Positions 1-8,678 of a DNA stretch of 64,000 bases are shown piece after piece. The stretch spans positions 237,019-301,018 of the forward strand of contig CAMLFH010000003.1 of NCBI GenBank assembly GCA_946479285.1, written 5' to 3'. Each line of letters starts with the position of its first letter. The first letter of the stretch is position 1. Position numbers and translations under genes: made by a program. This stretch comes from an uncultured Flavobacteriales bacterium. Its GTDB lineage: Bacteria > Bacteroidota > Bacteroidia > Flavobacteriales > Crocinitomicaceae. The notes under the pieces are model-generated. The model was not told the origin of the DNA. It saw only the letters and a list, made by a program, of their open reading frames with translations, and ran no database searches.

Positions 1-261
1 TTGAGTCCGCAGTGGCTTTTAAAATACAGCGTAGACACGAATCGCGAAATAGACAAACTGAAAAGTACGGTCATGAATGTGATTTATGCCTTCAAGAAAC
101 TGCGTGTGATGCAGCGCATCGAAAAAATTCAGAAGGAATTGAAAGACTTAGCTGATGAAGTTACGCAGGAACAATTCCAGGACTTGTTATCCGAGCAGAT
201 CGTACTGGAAAAGATTAAAATGCTGCTTGCAGGGAAGTTGAATCAAACCATCATTCACTGA
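1..261 (+). CDS. dnaG: DNA primase DnaG, C-terminal fragment
   Basis: This is the last 86 residues of a protein cut by the window edge; the TTG at base 1 is only the edge of the window. The segment is helical and charged (YAFKKLRVMQRIEKIQKEL, then LEKIKMLLAGKLNQ) and matches the pattern at the C-terminal end of Bacteroidota DnaG, the region that contacts the replicative helicase DnaB. The catalytic zinc-finger and TOPRIM domains lie outside the window. The stop is 2 bases before the mscS start, so the two may share a transcript. The identification rests on a pattern remembered for the family, and another helical-tail protein cannot be excluded. Confidence 0.65.
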   Translation: MSPQWLLKYSVDTNREIDKLKSTVMNVIYAFKKLRVMQRIEKIQKELKDLADEVTQEQFQDLLSEQIVLEKIKMLLAGKLNQTIIH

Positions 262-263
262 GC

Positions 264-1388
264 ATGTTAGAAACCAGATTCACACTTGGTTTGATCGAAG
301 TTTGTTATTTGAACATCCTCATTATTATTGTTTCTTTCTTTTTAGCGTATGTGGCAAAAAAGATCATTTATCGTTCGTTAAAACGTTACCTCACTTCAGC
401 GAATATTCATTTGGAAGGAAGAAAAGCTACCTGGATGAAATTACTGAGTCAGAGTGGTTTCGCTTTGGCAGCCTATTTTTCCATCAAATGTTTCAACATT
501 AATAACGAAGGAGTTACTTTCAAAGAATTCCTGGATTATCATTTCATTGATACTTCGAAGATCAAAGTGAGCTTTGAGAATGTGATATTAGTGATCCTGA
601 TCATTTTCGGGGCACGTGTCACTTTAAATATTGTGAGGCTGCTCTTTCAGCGCCGGTTTAAACGACATAAAATTTCTGAAATCGGTACGGAATATGTGTA
701 CACGCAGGTTGCCAAATACATCATCAATGTAGTAGCATTCTTCTGCATTTTAGTGGCATTGGATGTGGATGCAAAATTATTCCTGGGGGGTTCCGCAGCA
801 TTACTGGTTGGTTTAGGACTTGGATTACAGGATGTTTTCAAAGACATGTTCTCGGGTTTCGTCCTGCTTTTTGAAGGAAGCATTCGTGTAGGAGACGTGG
901 TGGAATTCAATGACGGAAAATCATCCGATTCGATGGTTGCCAAAATTATCCGCATCAATGTGCGAACTACTCAAATTGAAACGCGCGACGGGAATATTCT
1001 CATTGTTCCCAATGCCAAACTGACGCAGGAATACGTTGAAAACTGGAGTCACGGAAGCACGCTTTCCCGTTTTCGGCTTCCGGTAACCATTGCTTATGGA
1101 AGTGATACACATTTGGTTAGCGAACTATTGAAACAAGCTGTTCTGAGCCATCCGAAAGTTCATAAAACAAAAGGAGTAGATGTTCGACTGAATGATTTCG
1201 GAGAAAACGGACTTCAAATGGAAGTGATGTTTTGGGCAGACCAAAGCTGGGACATTAACGTGTACAAATCCGAGATCCGTTTTGAAATTGATCGTTTGTT
1301 CCGTCACTACAAGATCCGAATTCCTTATCCGCAAAGAGATATGCGAATCATTCAAAGTCAGTCAGATTCAACAGATACAAAACTTTAG
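264..1388 (+). CDS. MscS-family mechanosensitive ion channel
   Basis: This 374-residue small-conductance mechanosensitive channel relieves turgor during osmotic downshock. Four N-terminal hydrophobic segments (about 14-33, 60-80, 105-125 and 148-170) precede the hallmark pore helix at about 175-205, with the Gly/Ala-rich run GGSAALLVGLGLGLQD followed by FKDMFSGFVLLFEG. The beta domain follows (IRVGDVVE and ETRDGNILIVPNAKL), then a mixed alpha/beta cytoplasmic C-terminal domain ending in IRIPYPQRDMRI. It has more transmembrane segments than E. coli MscS and so belongs to the longer class common in Bacteroidota. It starts 2 bases after the upstream stop. Confidence 0.93.
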   Translation: MLETRFTLGLIEVCYLNILIIIVSFFLAYVAKKIIYRSLKRYLTSANIHLEGRKATWMKLLSQSGFALAAYFSIKCFNINNEGVTFKEFLDYHFIDTSKIKVSFENVILVILIIFGARVTLNIVRLLFQRRFKRHKISEIGTEYVYTQVAKYIINVVAFFCILVALDVDAKLFLGGSAALLVGLGLGLQDVFKDMFSGFVLLFEGSIRVGDVVEFNDGKSSDSMVAKIIRINVRTTQIETRDGNILIVPNAKLTQEYVENWSHGSTLSRFRLPVTIAYGSDTHLVSELLKQAVLSHPKVHKTKGVDVRLNDFGENGLQMEVMFWADQSWDINVYKSEIRFEIDRLFRHYKIRIPYPQRDMRIIQSQSDSTDTKL

Positions 1389-1443
1389 ATCGAGGAATCT
1401 GAACAAATTTGGTTGGTGGTCTGTAGTCTCAAAGTCTTCCAAG

Positions 1444-1475
1444 TTTGTATATTTGCATCCTATCAAAGGAGAAAT
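1444..1475 (+). repeat. Copy of the ppa promoter/leader block
   Basis: These 32 bases match 29 of 32 bases at 5412-5443, the promoter and leader of the pyrophosphatase gene. The -7 box TATATTTG (1448-1455) is identical in both copies. The position equivalent to an ATG in the ppa copy is ATC here. No TTG is seen at the expected -33 distance in this copy. The two copies bracket the four-gene polysaccharide cassette. Confidence 0.6.
1448..1455 (+). promoter_or_regulatory. Bacteroidota -7 box (TATATTTG) for the polysaccharide cassette
   Basis: This is a perfect match to the TAnnTTTG element used by the Bacteroidota primary sigma factor. It lies about 115 bases upstream of the first cassette gene, which predicts a leader of roughly 105 nt. 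The -33 TTG is not apparent, so the promoter may be weak or need an activator. Confidence 0.5.
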
Positions 1476-1569
1476 AAATTCCGGATGGTTTTGCGCTTTC
1501 CGGGAAATTGTTTAAATCTCCTGTAAAGCAATTTTCCTAAATGATCTCAATTGTTAATTTGACGCATCT

Positions 1570-2616
1570 ATGATAAAATACCATTTAGTAATTCAGGGTC
1601 CCATTTTATCTGTTGGCAGGTCTGGCAATTCTTACAAGTCTTACAACCCAGCTGCGCCCAATGAAAACATTGTCCATTTTGATTGCAGAGAGACCATAAA
1701 GAATGTACTGACAAAATATGCATCGTTATTTGAGAAAATTGTGGTGGCCACCTGGGAAGACGAAACTATCGAAGCTGAGGAATTGAATGCGTGGGAAAAT
1801 TGTAAATTGGTCAAATTAAAAAACCTGGATCAAACCTACATTGATTCAAAACATCCAACCGGACAAATAAACCTGATGAGGCAATTTTACAGCATTCTGA
1901 AAGGAATGGAGGAAATGGATATCACTGCAGGTGAAAACAATTATGTGATCAAAATTCGTACAGACCAGGAAGTGGATTTGAACCGAATGATCGAAGAACA
2001 TCAAAAGAGCTCTTCAGATAATCAGAAAAAGATAGGTATCTCCTTTTTTACTAAAAATGAAATATCCGATTTCTATTTTCTGGCACCTTATCAAAAGCTG
2101 GAACAGTTTTGCAGGGACGTATTATCAGTTCAGGAAATTCCGCAAATAGACATCGTGAAAACTACTGTTCACAAAGTCATGATTCAGGCTCCCTTTTACC
2201 AACGATATGCTAAAAAAAGAGAGCTGATGAATTTCTTTTACCTGAAATCATTTGAACCTAAATTCCCCAATCTTGGATTTACCCTTTATAATTGTACCCG
2301 TGCGAAAGAAATCACATCGTTTGCAGATGACGAATTCACTTCTTTTTCATTGGAACTTTTGCACGGCACATCCTGGAGAGGAGATTTAATATCACCTCAT
2401 CCTAACCAGGCAATATTCTTAAACAAGGAATTTACAAAAGACCGGGAGTTGACTGCATTTAATTATTTTATCTTTCAAACACCAAAAACTTATTTTACTC
2501 AAAAAGGAAAACTAAATTTTAAAGCATTGATTGGGATTATCTGTTTTTTTATGATCAAATACTCACCTGTCTCTTTAAGAAAAAAACTATTAGCCAGATA
2601 TATCGTTAATGAATAG
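1570..2616 (+). CDS. WavE-like glycosyltransferase/polysaccharide synthesis protein
   Basis: This 348-residue protein resembles the WavE lipopolysaccharide synthesis family. Recognisable blocks are IQGPI (about 8-12) near the N-terminus, VVATWED (58-64), the NLMRQ segment (101-105) and KIRTDQE (128-134), arranged as in a GT-A-like fold with an acidic metal/nucleotide site. A hydrophobic stretch near the C-terminus (about 318-330, ALIGIICFFMI) may be a membrane contact. Its stop overlaps the next start by 8 bases, so it is the first gene of a tightly coupled four-gene cassette. The donor and acceptor sugars cannot be told from sequence. Confidence 0.7.
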   Translation: MIKYHLVIQGPILSVGRSGNSYKSYNPAAPNENIVHFDCRETIKNVLTKYASLFEKIVVATWEDETIEAEELNAWENCKLVKLKNLDQTYIDSKHPTGQINLMRQFYSILKGMEEMDITAGENNYVIKIRTDQEVDLNRMIEEHQKSSSDNQKKIGISFFTKNEISDFYFLAPYQKLEQFCRDVLSVQEIPQIDIVKTTVHKVMIQAPFYQRYAKKRELMNFFYLKSFEPKFPNLGFTLYNCTRAKEITSFADDEFTSFSLELLHGTSWRGDLISPHPNQAIFLNKEFTKDRELTAFNYFIFQTPKTYFTQKGKLNFKALIGIICFFMIKYSPVSLRKKLLARYIVNE

Positions 2617-4231
2617 ACAACTATTAATTTTAAGCGGCGAGACGATCAGCCCTGAAATGCAGCTCTTTTTCGGACATTTGCCTTCCTGCATGGTCCCCGT
2701 TCGAAATCGGGTAGCGCTGGATTTTATCTATCACGAAAACGTCAATCATTACGATCATATTTCTATTGTCTTAAAAAAAGAGGCGCAGTTTGTTCTCGAA
2801 TATTTGGATCACATGCAGTATGCTATTGAACCCATTGTTTTAGACCAGGTAAAAGATTTGACCTATTCCATTGAACAAGGATTAAAAAACATCCAATTAA
2901 ATATTCCAACTACCATTTTATTCGGGGATACTTATTTGCCTTATATGACAAGTCATTTAAGCAATGAGGACCTGCTGCTTGTGAGTAAAACAACGGATTC
3001 TCTCAGATGGACAATTGTGGACCACGATCAAGCCAGTAATACCATTCAATTTGAAGACAAAAAAGAAATTGCCCTTGATTCGGATTTCAACGCGGTAATC
3101 GGCGTGTTTCATTTAAATTCTCCCGGTAAACTGCTGGACTTACTTGTTTCCAATCCGGGAAGAAAATTCTACGATACCCTGCAGGAATATTACAACACCA
3201 GTGATTCATTTCGAATAATGGAAACCGATCAATGGATTGATTACGGACACATTGATAATTATTTCGCGAGCAAAAAGATTATTGAACCACGATTTTTTAA
3301 TAATCTCGTTATTGACAAAGATCAAAAGCGCCTGATAAAAAGAAGTCATGACACGGAAAAGTTCATCAACGAAGTAGCCTGGTATTCTCAACTGCCCGGC
3401 GAACTTAAAAAATTTGTTCCTGAAATTTTCTCTTTTTCAACTGACCCCATTGATCCGTTCATAGAAATGAGGTATTATCATGAGATTTTCACAATCCATG
3501 AGCTCTTTATCAATTGTAACTTCGATACCAAAAAATGGGCGCAGATTTTGGGAACCATTCAACATGTTGTCACTGAATTCTCTGAGCATCATCCTCCTTT
3601 TGAAGTGGATTTTGCGTCACAAAGACATCACATGTATGTGACTAAAACAATCGATCGATTACATGATTTTAAAACGCAGCACTTGATCGATCCGGAAAGG
3701 CCTATCCGCATTAACAGTAAAGAATATCCGTCGATAAATTATATTATTGAGAACATCGGTAGAATTATAGAAAAAAACGGATTGATTAATGACACAGCAT
3801 TTGGATTCATCCATGGAGATTTGTGTTTCCCGAATATTTTATATGACTTACAGACAGATGATTGTATCCTGATTGATCCGAGAGGTAAATTCGGGGATGT
3901 TAAAAATTACGGCGATGTGTTATACGAATGGGCGAAACTTGCTCATAGTATTGATGGAAAATACGATTTCATTATTTCAGATCGCTTTGATTCCATTTGC
4001 ACTGGAAATGAAATTTATTATAAACTGCATACGCACCTCATCCATGATGAAATATCGGCCTTGTTTTATCAGGAAGTGATCCGGGACGAGCAATTAATCA
4101 AAAAAGTAAAACTTCTACAGGCGCTGTTGTTTTTCAGCATGCTTCCTTTACATAAAAACAATGCGAAAAGACAGTTCATCATGCTTTGTAAAGCCATGGA
4201 ACTCGTAGAACCATTTATAAAAGAATTATGA
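2609..4231 (+). CDS. Fused degenerate nucleotidyltransferase and choline/aminoglycoside-kinase-like protein
   Basis: This 540-residue two-part protein has an N-terminal half (about 1-240) that keeps the outline of a sugar-nucleotidyltransferase (VPVRNRVALDFIY, and a GD pair at 106-107) but lacks the usual glycine-rich GxGxR loop, so it is probably not a normal catalyst. The C-terminal half is a protein-kinase-like small-molecule phosphotransferase: the catalytic loop HGDLCFPN is at about 402-409 and the metal-binding IDPRG has its Asp at 423, followed by DVLYEWAKLAHS. The substrate is probably a sugar, alcohol or choline-type head group that decorates a surface glycan. It overlaps its upstream neighbour by 8 bases and its downstream neighbour by 4 (ATGA). 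Confidence 0.7.
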   Translation: MNRQLLILSGETISPEMQLFFGHLPSCMVPVRNRVALDFIYHENVNHYDHISIVLKKEAQFVLEYLDHMQYAIEPIVLDQVKDLTYSIEQGLKNIQLNIPTTILFGDTYLPYMTSHLSNEDLLLVSKTTDSLRWTIVDHDQASNTIQFEDKKEIALDSDFNAVIGVFHLNSPGKLLDLLVSNPGRKFYDTLQEYYNTSDSFRIMETDQWIDYGHIDNYFASKKIIEPRFFNNLVIDKDQKRLIKRSHDTEKFINEVAWYSQLPGELKKFVPEIFSFSTDPIDPFIEMRYYHEIFTIHELFINCNFDTKKWAQILGTIQHVVTEFSEHHPPFEVDFASQRHHMYVTKTIDRLHDFKTQHLIDPERPIRINSKEYPSINYIIENIGRIIEKNGLINDTAFGFIHGDLCFPNILYDLQTDDCILIDPRGKFGDVKNYGDVLYEWAKLAHSIDGKYDFIISDRFDSICTGNEIYYKLHTHLIHDEISALFYQEVIRDEQLIKKVKLLQALLFFSMLPLHKNNAKRQFIMLCKAMELVEPFIKEL

Positions 4232-4608
4232 TAGAATCTGAAAAGGTAATAGTAATGGATATTGATGGAACCCTTTGTGAAACAAAAAAAGAGGGACAAC
4301 AATACATCGATGTTCTGCCGAAAGAAAATATTTTAAAAAAGTTGAGAGAATACAAAGAATCCGGTTTTTACATTATCCTCCAAAGTGCAAGACAAATGAG
4401 AACTTTTGAAGGAAATGTGGGTCGAATTAATGCCGTTACCGGGAAGGAGCTATTTGCCTGGCTGGAAAAATTTGACATTCCTTTTGACGAAATTTATCTC
4501 GGCAAACCATGGTGCGGTCATCAGGGGTTTTACGTAGATGATAAAGCAATTCGTCCAGCAGAATTTGAACAATTGTCCTACGAGGAGATTAAACAACTCA
4601 TCTCTTAA
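4228..4608 (+). CDS. HAD-family capsule biosynthesis phosphatase (EcbF/BcbF type)
   Basis: This 126-residue small HAD hydrolase has motif I as MDIDGTLCE with the nucleophile Asp11 and acid/base Asp13. Motif II lies in IILQSARQM, and the late acidic motif is VDDKAIRP. The size and the cap-less layout match the EcbF/BcbF capsule phosphatases of Gram-negative polysaccharide clusters. It is translationally coupled to the kinase gene by an ATGA overlap and is followed 3 bases later by a nucleotidyltransferase. Together these suggest a phosphorylate, dephosphorylate and activate route to a nucleotide-linked glycan precursor; the actual substrate is unknown. Confidence 0.8.
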   Translation: MIESEKVIVMDIDGTLCETKKEGQQYIDVLPKENILKKLREYKESGFYIILQSARQMRTFEGNVGRINAVTGKELFAWLEKFDIPFDEIYLGKPWCGHQGFYVDDKAIRPAEFEQLSYEEIKQLIS

Positions 4609-4611
4609 GCT

Positions 4612-5349
4612 ATGAAAGTGATTATTCCAATGGCCGGAGAAGGAAGCAGGTTCAAGAACATTGGACTGAGTGCTCCGAAATATCAACTCAAAGCATATGA
4701 TAAAACCTTGTTTGACTGGTCTTTATTATCCTTATCTGACTTTTTTGAACATGAGTTTATTTTTATTTGCAGAAAACAACATTTTTCCGAAAGCTTCATT
4801 ACCGAATCCTGCAAAAAACTTGGGATCAGGCAATTTCAACTCATAGAAATCGATGAGAACACAGATGGACAGGCCAGTACTGTTTTTCATTGCGACCCTT
4901 ATATCGATTCGGAAGATTCTGTGGTGATTTACAATATAGACACTTACGTGGAAGAAAAACAAATCCTCCATCAGCAAATTTCGGAAGAAGTAGATGGGTT
5001 TGTTCCGGTTTTTGATGTGGAAGGAGACAAATGGAGTTTTGTTCGTTTCGATGAAACAAAACCAAATACGGTTACTGAGATTACAGAAAAGATCCGGATT
5101 TCAAACTGGGGAACCGTTGGTTTCTACTACTTCAAAAAGTGGGGTGATTTTACGCGAATTTATCAGCAATACAAAGAGGAGATCAAGGTAAATTATAAAG
5201 AATCTTACATTGCCCCTATGTATCATTACCTGATCCGGGAAGGGAAAGAAATTCATGCCGTAATTTTGGATAAAAGCACCGTACATATATTGGGTACTCC
5301 CGAAGACCTGGTTGAGTTTTGTCCGGATTATCTATCCATGAACAGCTGA
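4612..5349 (+). CDS. Sugar-phosphate nucleotidyltransferase-like protein
   Basis: This 245-residue GT-A-fold nucleotidyltransferase has an intact N-terminal signature MKVIIPMAGEGSRF with the GxGxR-type loop at 9-13. A conserved APKYQL segment with Lys follows at about 22-27, then DGQASTV for the nucleobase pocket, and YNIDTYV supplies the metal-binding Asp. It is shorter than RmlA-type enzymes and ends shortly after the catalytic core, as in capsule-cluster relatives. It probably activates the product made by the upstream kinase and phosphatase genes, and it is the last gene of the cassette. Unlike the N-terminal half of the 540-residue protein, this one looks catalytically complete. Confidence 0.78.
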   Translation: MKVIIPMAGEGSRFKNIGLSAPKYQLKAYDKTLFDWSLLSLSDFFEHEFIFICRKQHFSESFITESCKKLGIRQFQLIEIDENTDGQASTVFHCDPYIDSEDSVVIYNIDTYVEEKQILHQQISEEVDGFVPVFDVEGDKWSFVRFDETKPNTVTEITEKIRISNWGTVGFYYFKKWGDFTRIYQQYKEEIKVNYKESYIAPMYHYLIREGKEIHAVILDKSTVHILGTPEDLVEFCPDYLSMNS

Positions 5350-5394
5350 TAAAAGCCAAAATCCTTTGCCTGGAGACCCGTTATTCGGATTTGC

Positions 5395-5423
5395 TTGCAA
5401 AATGGCACTTATTTGTATATTTG
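5395..5423 (+). promoter_or_regulatory. ppa promoter (TTG - 18 nt - TATATTTG)
   Basis: A -33 TTG at 5395-5397 is separated by 18 bases from a perfect -7 TATATTTG at 5416-5423. Transcription should begin near 5430. That favours translation from the ATG at 5463 with a leader of about 33 nt, because the ATG at 5430 would be leaderless. Confidence 0.65.
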
Positions 5424-5462
5424 CACCCTATGAAAGCAGAAATTAAAGCAGTTATCGATGCA

Positions 5463-6116
5463 ATGAGTAAGCGTTTTACTTCGCATCCTTGGCATGGGAT
5501 TGAGATCGGTGAAAAACAACCGGCAATCGTAAATGCCTTTATCGAGATCATTCCGGCAGATTCCATTAAATATGAAATTCACAAGCCATCCGGTTATATC
5601 ATGGTTGACAGACCTCAGAAATTGTCGAACCACATGCCTTGTTTGTACGGATTTGTTCCACAAACGTATTGCGATAAGGAAGTAGCTGCTTTCTCTAATG
5701 AAAAAACTGGAAGAACTGATATCGTTGGTGACGGAGATCCATTGGATATTTGTGTGCTTTCAGAAAGAACTTTCCACCAGGGAAATATTCTTTGTGATGC
5801 AAAAGTGATTGGTGGTTTTAGAATGCTTGACGGTGGTGAAGCAGATGATAAGATCATTGCTGTATTGAAAGGCGATCAGGCTTATGGAGCGATCGAAGAT
5901 ATTTCCGAAATGCCTAAAATGGTGATTGACCGTGTTCGTCATTTCTTCCTGACTTACAAAGATTTGGACGGAGGTGCTAAAAACGTAGAGATTACTCACG
6001 TTTATGGAAAAGAAGAAGCGTTTGAAGTGATCAAAAGATCTCACAGCGATTATAACAATAAATTTGGAAATGCTAACGACGAATTAGCTTCCGCTTTAGA
6101 GAAATTGTTGGGTTAG
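5463..6116 (+). CDS. ppa: Inorganic pyrophosphatase (soluble, family I)
   Basis: This enzyme hydrolyses pyrophosphate to two phosphates and so drives nucleotide- and sugar-activating reactions in the cytoplasm. From the chosen start the protein has 217 residues. Visible signatures are HPWHGIEIG at the N-terminus, the family I metal-binding motif DGDPLDICV at about 90-98, and ADDKIIAVL and VRHFFLTYKDLDG later. The frame is open further upstream, but the predicted transcription start near 5430 and the usual N-terminus of Bacteroidota homologues favour the ATG at 5463; the in-frame ATG at 5430 is the alternative. It has its own promoter downstream of the polysaccharide cassette. Confidence 0.93.
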   Translation: MSKRFTSHPWHGIEIGEKQPAIVNAFIEIIPADSIKYEIHKPSGYIMVDRPQKLSNHMPCLYGFVPQTYCDKEVAAFSNEKTGRTDIVGDGDPLDICVLSERTFHQGNILCDAKVIGGFRMLDGGEADDKIIAVLKGDQAYGAIEDISEMPKMVIDRVRHFFLTYKDLDGGAKNVEITHVYGKEEAFEVIKRSHSDYNNKFGNANDELASALEKLLG

Positions 6117-6158
6117 TCCCAACTTTTTTTTTGACTATTAATTTAAACATGAAGTAAT

Positions 6159-7001
6159 ATGAAACACGTTTTTACTACCGTAATTTTAGCGATTGGCTTT
6201 AGCACTTTGTCTACAGCACAATTAGCTCCGCAGCCAAGTCCAATGGGTAAACTGGAACAAACAGTCGGTTTGACTGAAGTGAGTATCAAATATTCCCGCC
6301 CAAGCAAGAAAGGACGTACCATTTTCGGTGATATCGTTCCATTCGGAGAAGTTTGGAGAACAGGTGCAAATGAAAACACTACGTTTACAAACTCAGATGT
6401 AGTAATCTTCGGAAAAGACACGTTAAAGCCGGGAACTTATGCGCTTTTCACAAAGCCAACGAAAGAATCATGGGATTTAATCTTCTATACGAGTACCGAT
6501 AACTGGGGAACTCCTGAGAAGTGGGACGATAAGAAAGTTGCTTTGAAAGTTTCTGCCAAACCAATGATGTCAAAAGAAACGGTTGAAACCTTCACTATCT
6601 CCATCGACGGATTGGAATCCGTAAACGGCGCTACTTTGATGTTGAAGTGGGACCAAACTGCGGTTGCATTCCCGTTTGCTGTGGCAACAGATGCAAGAGT
6701 GATGGCAAATATCAACAAAACAATGGCCGGACCTTCTGCAGATGACTATTTCGAAGGAGCAAATTATTACTTACAGAACAAGAAAGATCTGAAAAAGGCA
6801 TTGGAATGGGCTACAAAAGCTTCTGACATGAACCCGGATGCTTTCTGGATCTTACGTACAAAATCTTTGATCCAGGCAGAATTGGGCGACAAAAAAGGTG
6901 CTGTTGAATCGGCTAAAAAAGGATTGGCTTTGTCTGAGAAAACAAAATACGACAACTACACGAAAATGTTCAATGACTCTATCAAAGAATGGAGTAAATA
7001 A
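6159..7001 (+). CDS. DUF2911 secreted protein with TPR-like C-terminus
   Basis: This 280-residue protein has a Sec signal peptide ending near TLSTAQ. It carries a DUF2911 domain (about 25-180) with the family blocks VSIKYSRPSKKGRTIFG, FGEVWRTGANE and LKPGTYALF, and a C-terminal helical part (about 190-280) resembling one or two tetratricopeptide repeats (YYLQNKKDLKKALEWATKA and AELGDKKGAVESAKKG). The biochemical role of DUF2911 is unknown; it is common and often multi-copy in Bacteroidota and probably periplasmic or surface-exposed. A paralogue sits at 24371-25222. It is monocistronic and followed by a clear terminator. Confidence 0.85.
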   Translation: MKHVFTTVILAIGFSTLSTAQLAPQPSPMGKLEQTVGLTEVSIKYSRPSKKGRTIFGDIVPFGEVWRTGANENTTFTNSDVVIFGKDTLKPGTYALFTKPTKESWDLIFYTSTDNWGTPEKWDDKKVALKVSAKPMMSKETVETFTISIDGLESVNGATLMLKWDQTAVAFPFAVATDARVMANINKTMAGPSADDYFEGANYYLQNKKDLKKALEWATKASDMNPDAFWILRTKSLIQAELGDKKGAVESAKKGLALSEKTKYDNYTKMFNDSIKEWSK

Positions 7002-7018
7002 ATACAATAATCTTTTAG

Positions 7019-7057
7019 AAAAGCGATTTATCTTCCGGGATAAGTCGCTTTTTGTTT
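7019..7057 (+). terminator. Rho-independent terminator after the first DUF2911 gene
   Basis: The stem AAAAGCGA (7019-7026) pairs with TCGCTTTT (7045-7052), and the inner bases ATC/GAT extend it. A T-rich tract (TTTTTGTTTT) follows. Confidence 0.8.
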
Positions 7058-7137
7058 TGTAACCTTTCAGCCCAAACAACTTTTATTCCTAAAAGGGCAT
7101 TCTTCTTGTAAGACCAAATTATTGTATTTTAGATTCC

Positions 7138-8559
7138 ATGAGATTTTTGTCGATTATATGTTTGTTACTTTTGGGTGGGTTTGTTCACGCGCAGCAATCC
7201 AATTCCGAGGATTATCTGGAATACGGAAACATCACTGCACAATCCAAAAGATATATCGATTTGACTATTGGGAATCCGAAAAGTGAAAAGATCTATGTCT
7301 TACGGGTTGAGCATAGCTCAGAAGTTACTTACCGCCTCACTTCAGACGCAATTGCCCCGGATTCGTCCGCTCAGATTAGAATTCAGGTCAACCCTACTAA
7401 AAAAGGCCCTTTCAATTTTGTATTGAAATTATACATGAGTGACCAGGTCAATCCGGTCATTTACCGTTTAACAGGAAACGTAACGGAAGAACTTCCTGAT
7501 GATAATTACCTCACCAAATGTCCCGACTTTAATTCGGTTCCTGCCAAATCAGCGGAAACGAGTGAACTGACCATCATCACTATCGACAAAATAACGGAAG
7601 AACCACTTTCGAAAACAATTGTAAGTATTATTCATAACGGTCAGCCCAGTGGAACCTGGATCACCGGGAAATTGGGACTGTTCAAGGAAAAACTTCCCCC
7701 GGGATTCTTCTATTTCCTGGTAACCAAAGAAGGTTATCTGACCAAAGAAGCCGGAATTTATGTCGGTCCGAAAATTTCTACGATCACCATTCCGCTATCC
7801 AAAGATCCGTCATACGACCCGCCGATCCCAACCAAAGAGCCTGTTCCGGAACCGGAAGAGATTGCTCAGCAATTGCCTCCAAAGGAAGCGGAACAGATCC
7901 TGAATGAACAAATGACCAATGAAAGTGTTGATACAACTACCCAAAAAGTGATGCCCGAATTGGTTTCCATTCCTGTGGGAAATTTTGACGAATCCTATTT
8001 CAAAGATGTGAATGTGGTATTTGTACTCGATATTTCAAGTTCCATGAAAATGGGCGAAAAGATGAACCTGATGAAATATTCCCTGAATCAATTGGTAGAA
8101 AAACTGCGTCCGCAGGATAAAATGGGATTGGTAACCTATGCCAGTTCGGCAGAAGTATTCCAGGCTTCCACTTCCGGAGACCACAAAGAAGAATTGAAGA
8201 AATCCATCGCAAACCTGAAACCGATTGGGATGACAGCCGGTGGAAAGGGAATTAAACTGGGATACAAGGAAGTGATGAAGAATTACGATCCGGCTAAGAC
8301 CAATATGGTGATAGTAATCACGGATGGTGCTTTCAACAAAGATTCGGAAGATTACCAGAAGACCGTGCAAAAATATGCCAAAGACGGCGTGGTGTTTTCA
8401 GTTGTAGGAATTCAGACTCGCGAAAAAGATGCAAAATTAATGGAAGAAGCTGCTCATTTTGGAAATGGCCGTTTTGTTCCGATCCAAAAACTGACGGATG
8501 CCCATTCTAACCTGACGCAGGAAATCCGGATTGCGGCATTCAAGGGGATTCAGAAATAA
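7138..8559 (+). CDS. Exported von Willebrand factor A (VWA) domain protein
   Basis: This 473-residue protein has a signal peptide ending at about residue 18 (FVHAQ). An immunoglobulin-like segment at about 25-120 resembles the domains of choice-of-anchor/DUF1573 proteins, and a carboxypeptidase-regulatory-like beta sandwich at about 140-230 follows. A Pro-rich linker leads to a C-terminal VWA domain at about 285-465. The MIDAS metal site is intact: DISSS supplies DxSxS, a Thr is present in IGMTAGGKG, and Asp is present in VITDGAFN. It probably mediates metal-dependent protein contacts on the cell surface or in the periplasm. No T9SS sorting domain is visible. Confidence 0.85.
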   Translation: MRFLSIICLLLLGGFVHAQQSNSEDYLEYGNITAQSKRYIDLTIGNPKSEKIYVLRVEHSSEVTYRLTSDAIAPDSSAQIRIQVNPTKKGPFNFVLKLYMSDQVNPVIYRLTGNVTEELPDDNYLTKCPDFNSVPAKSAETSELTIITIDKITEEPLSKTIVSIIHNGQPSGTWITGKLGLFKEKLPPGFFYFLVTKEGYLTKEAGIYVGPKISTITIPLSKDPSYDPPIPTKEPVPEPEEIAQQLPPKEAEQILNEQMTNESVDTTTQKVMPELVSIPVGNFDESYFKDVNVVFVLDISSSMKMGEKMNLMKYSLNQLVEKLRPQDKMGLVTYASSAEVFQASTSGDHKEELKKSIANLKPIGMTAGGKGIKLGYKEVMKNYDPAKTNMVIVITDGAFNKDSEDYQKTVQKYAKDGVVFSVVGIQTREKDAKLMEEAAHFGNGRFVPIQKLTDAHSNLTQEIRIAAFKGIQK

Positions 8560-8565
8560 TTGAAG

Positions 8566-8607
8566 ATCGTCTGTCGCGATCAGTCGCGACCGATCGGCTA
8601 CTGATCG
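8566..8607. repeat. Interspersed palindrome, copy A
   Basis: The core CGATCAGTCGCGACCGATCG (8577-8596) is a 20-base palindrome with one mismatched pair. Looser outer arms lie around it. It shares its core with copies at 9862-9899 and 31523-31562. Confidence 0.6.
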
Positions 8608-8678
8608 ATTGATTGTGTTAAAAGCAGTTTCCGATTCGATTCTATTTTTAGCTTTGTACCGGTTTTTAAATAACACGA

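Noticed and set aside
5319..5462. N-terminal extension of pyrophosphatase
   Set aside because: It overlaps the end of the previous gene and precedes the promoter; the residues do not match the family N-terminus.
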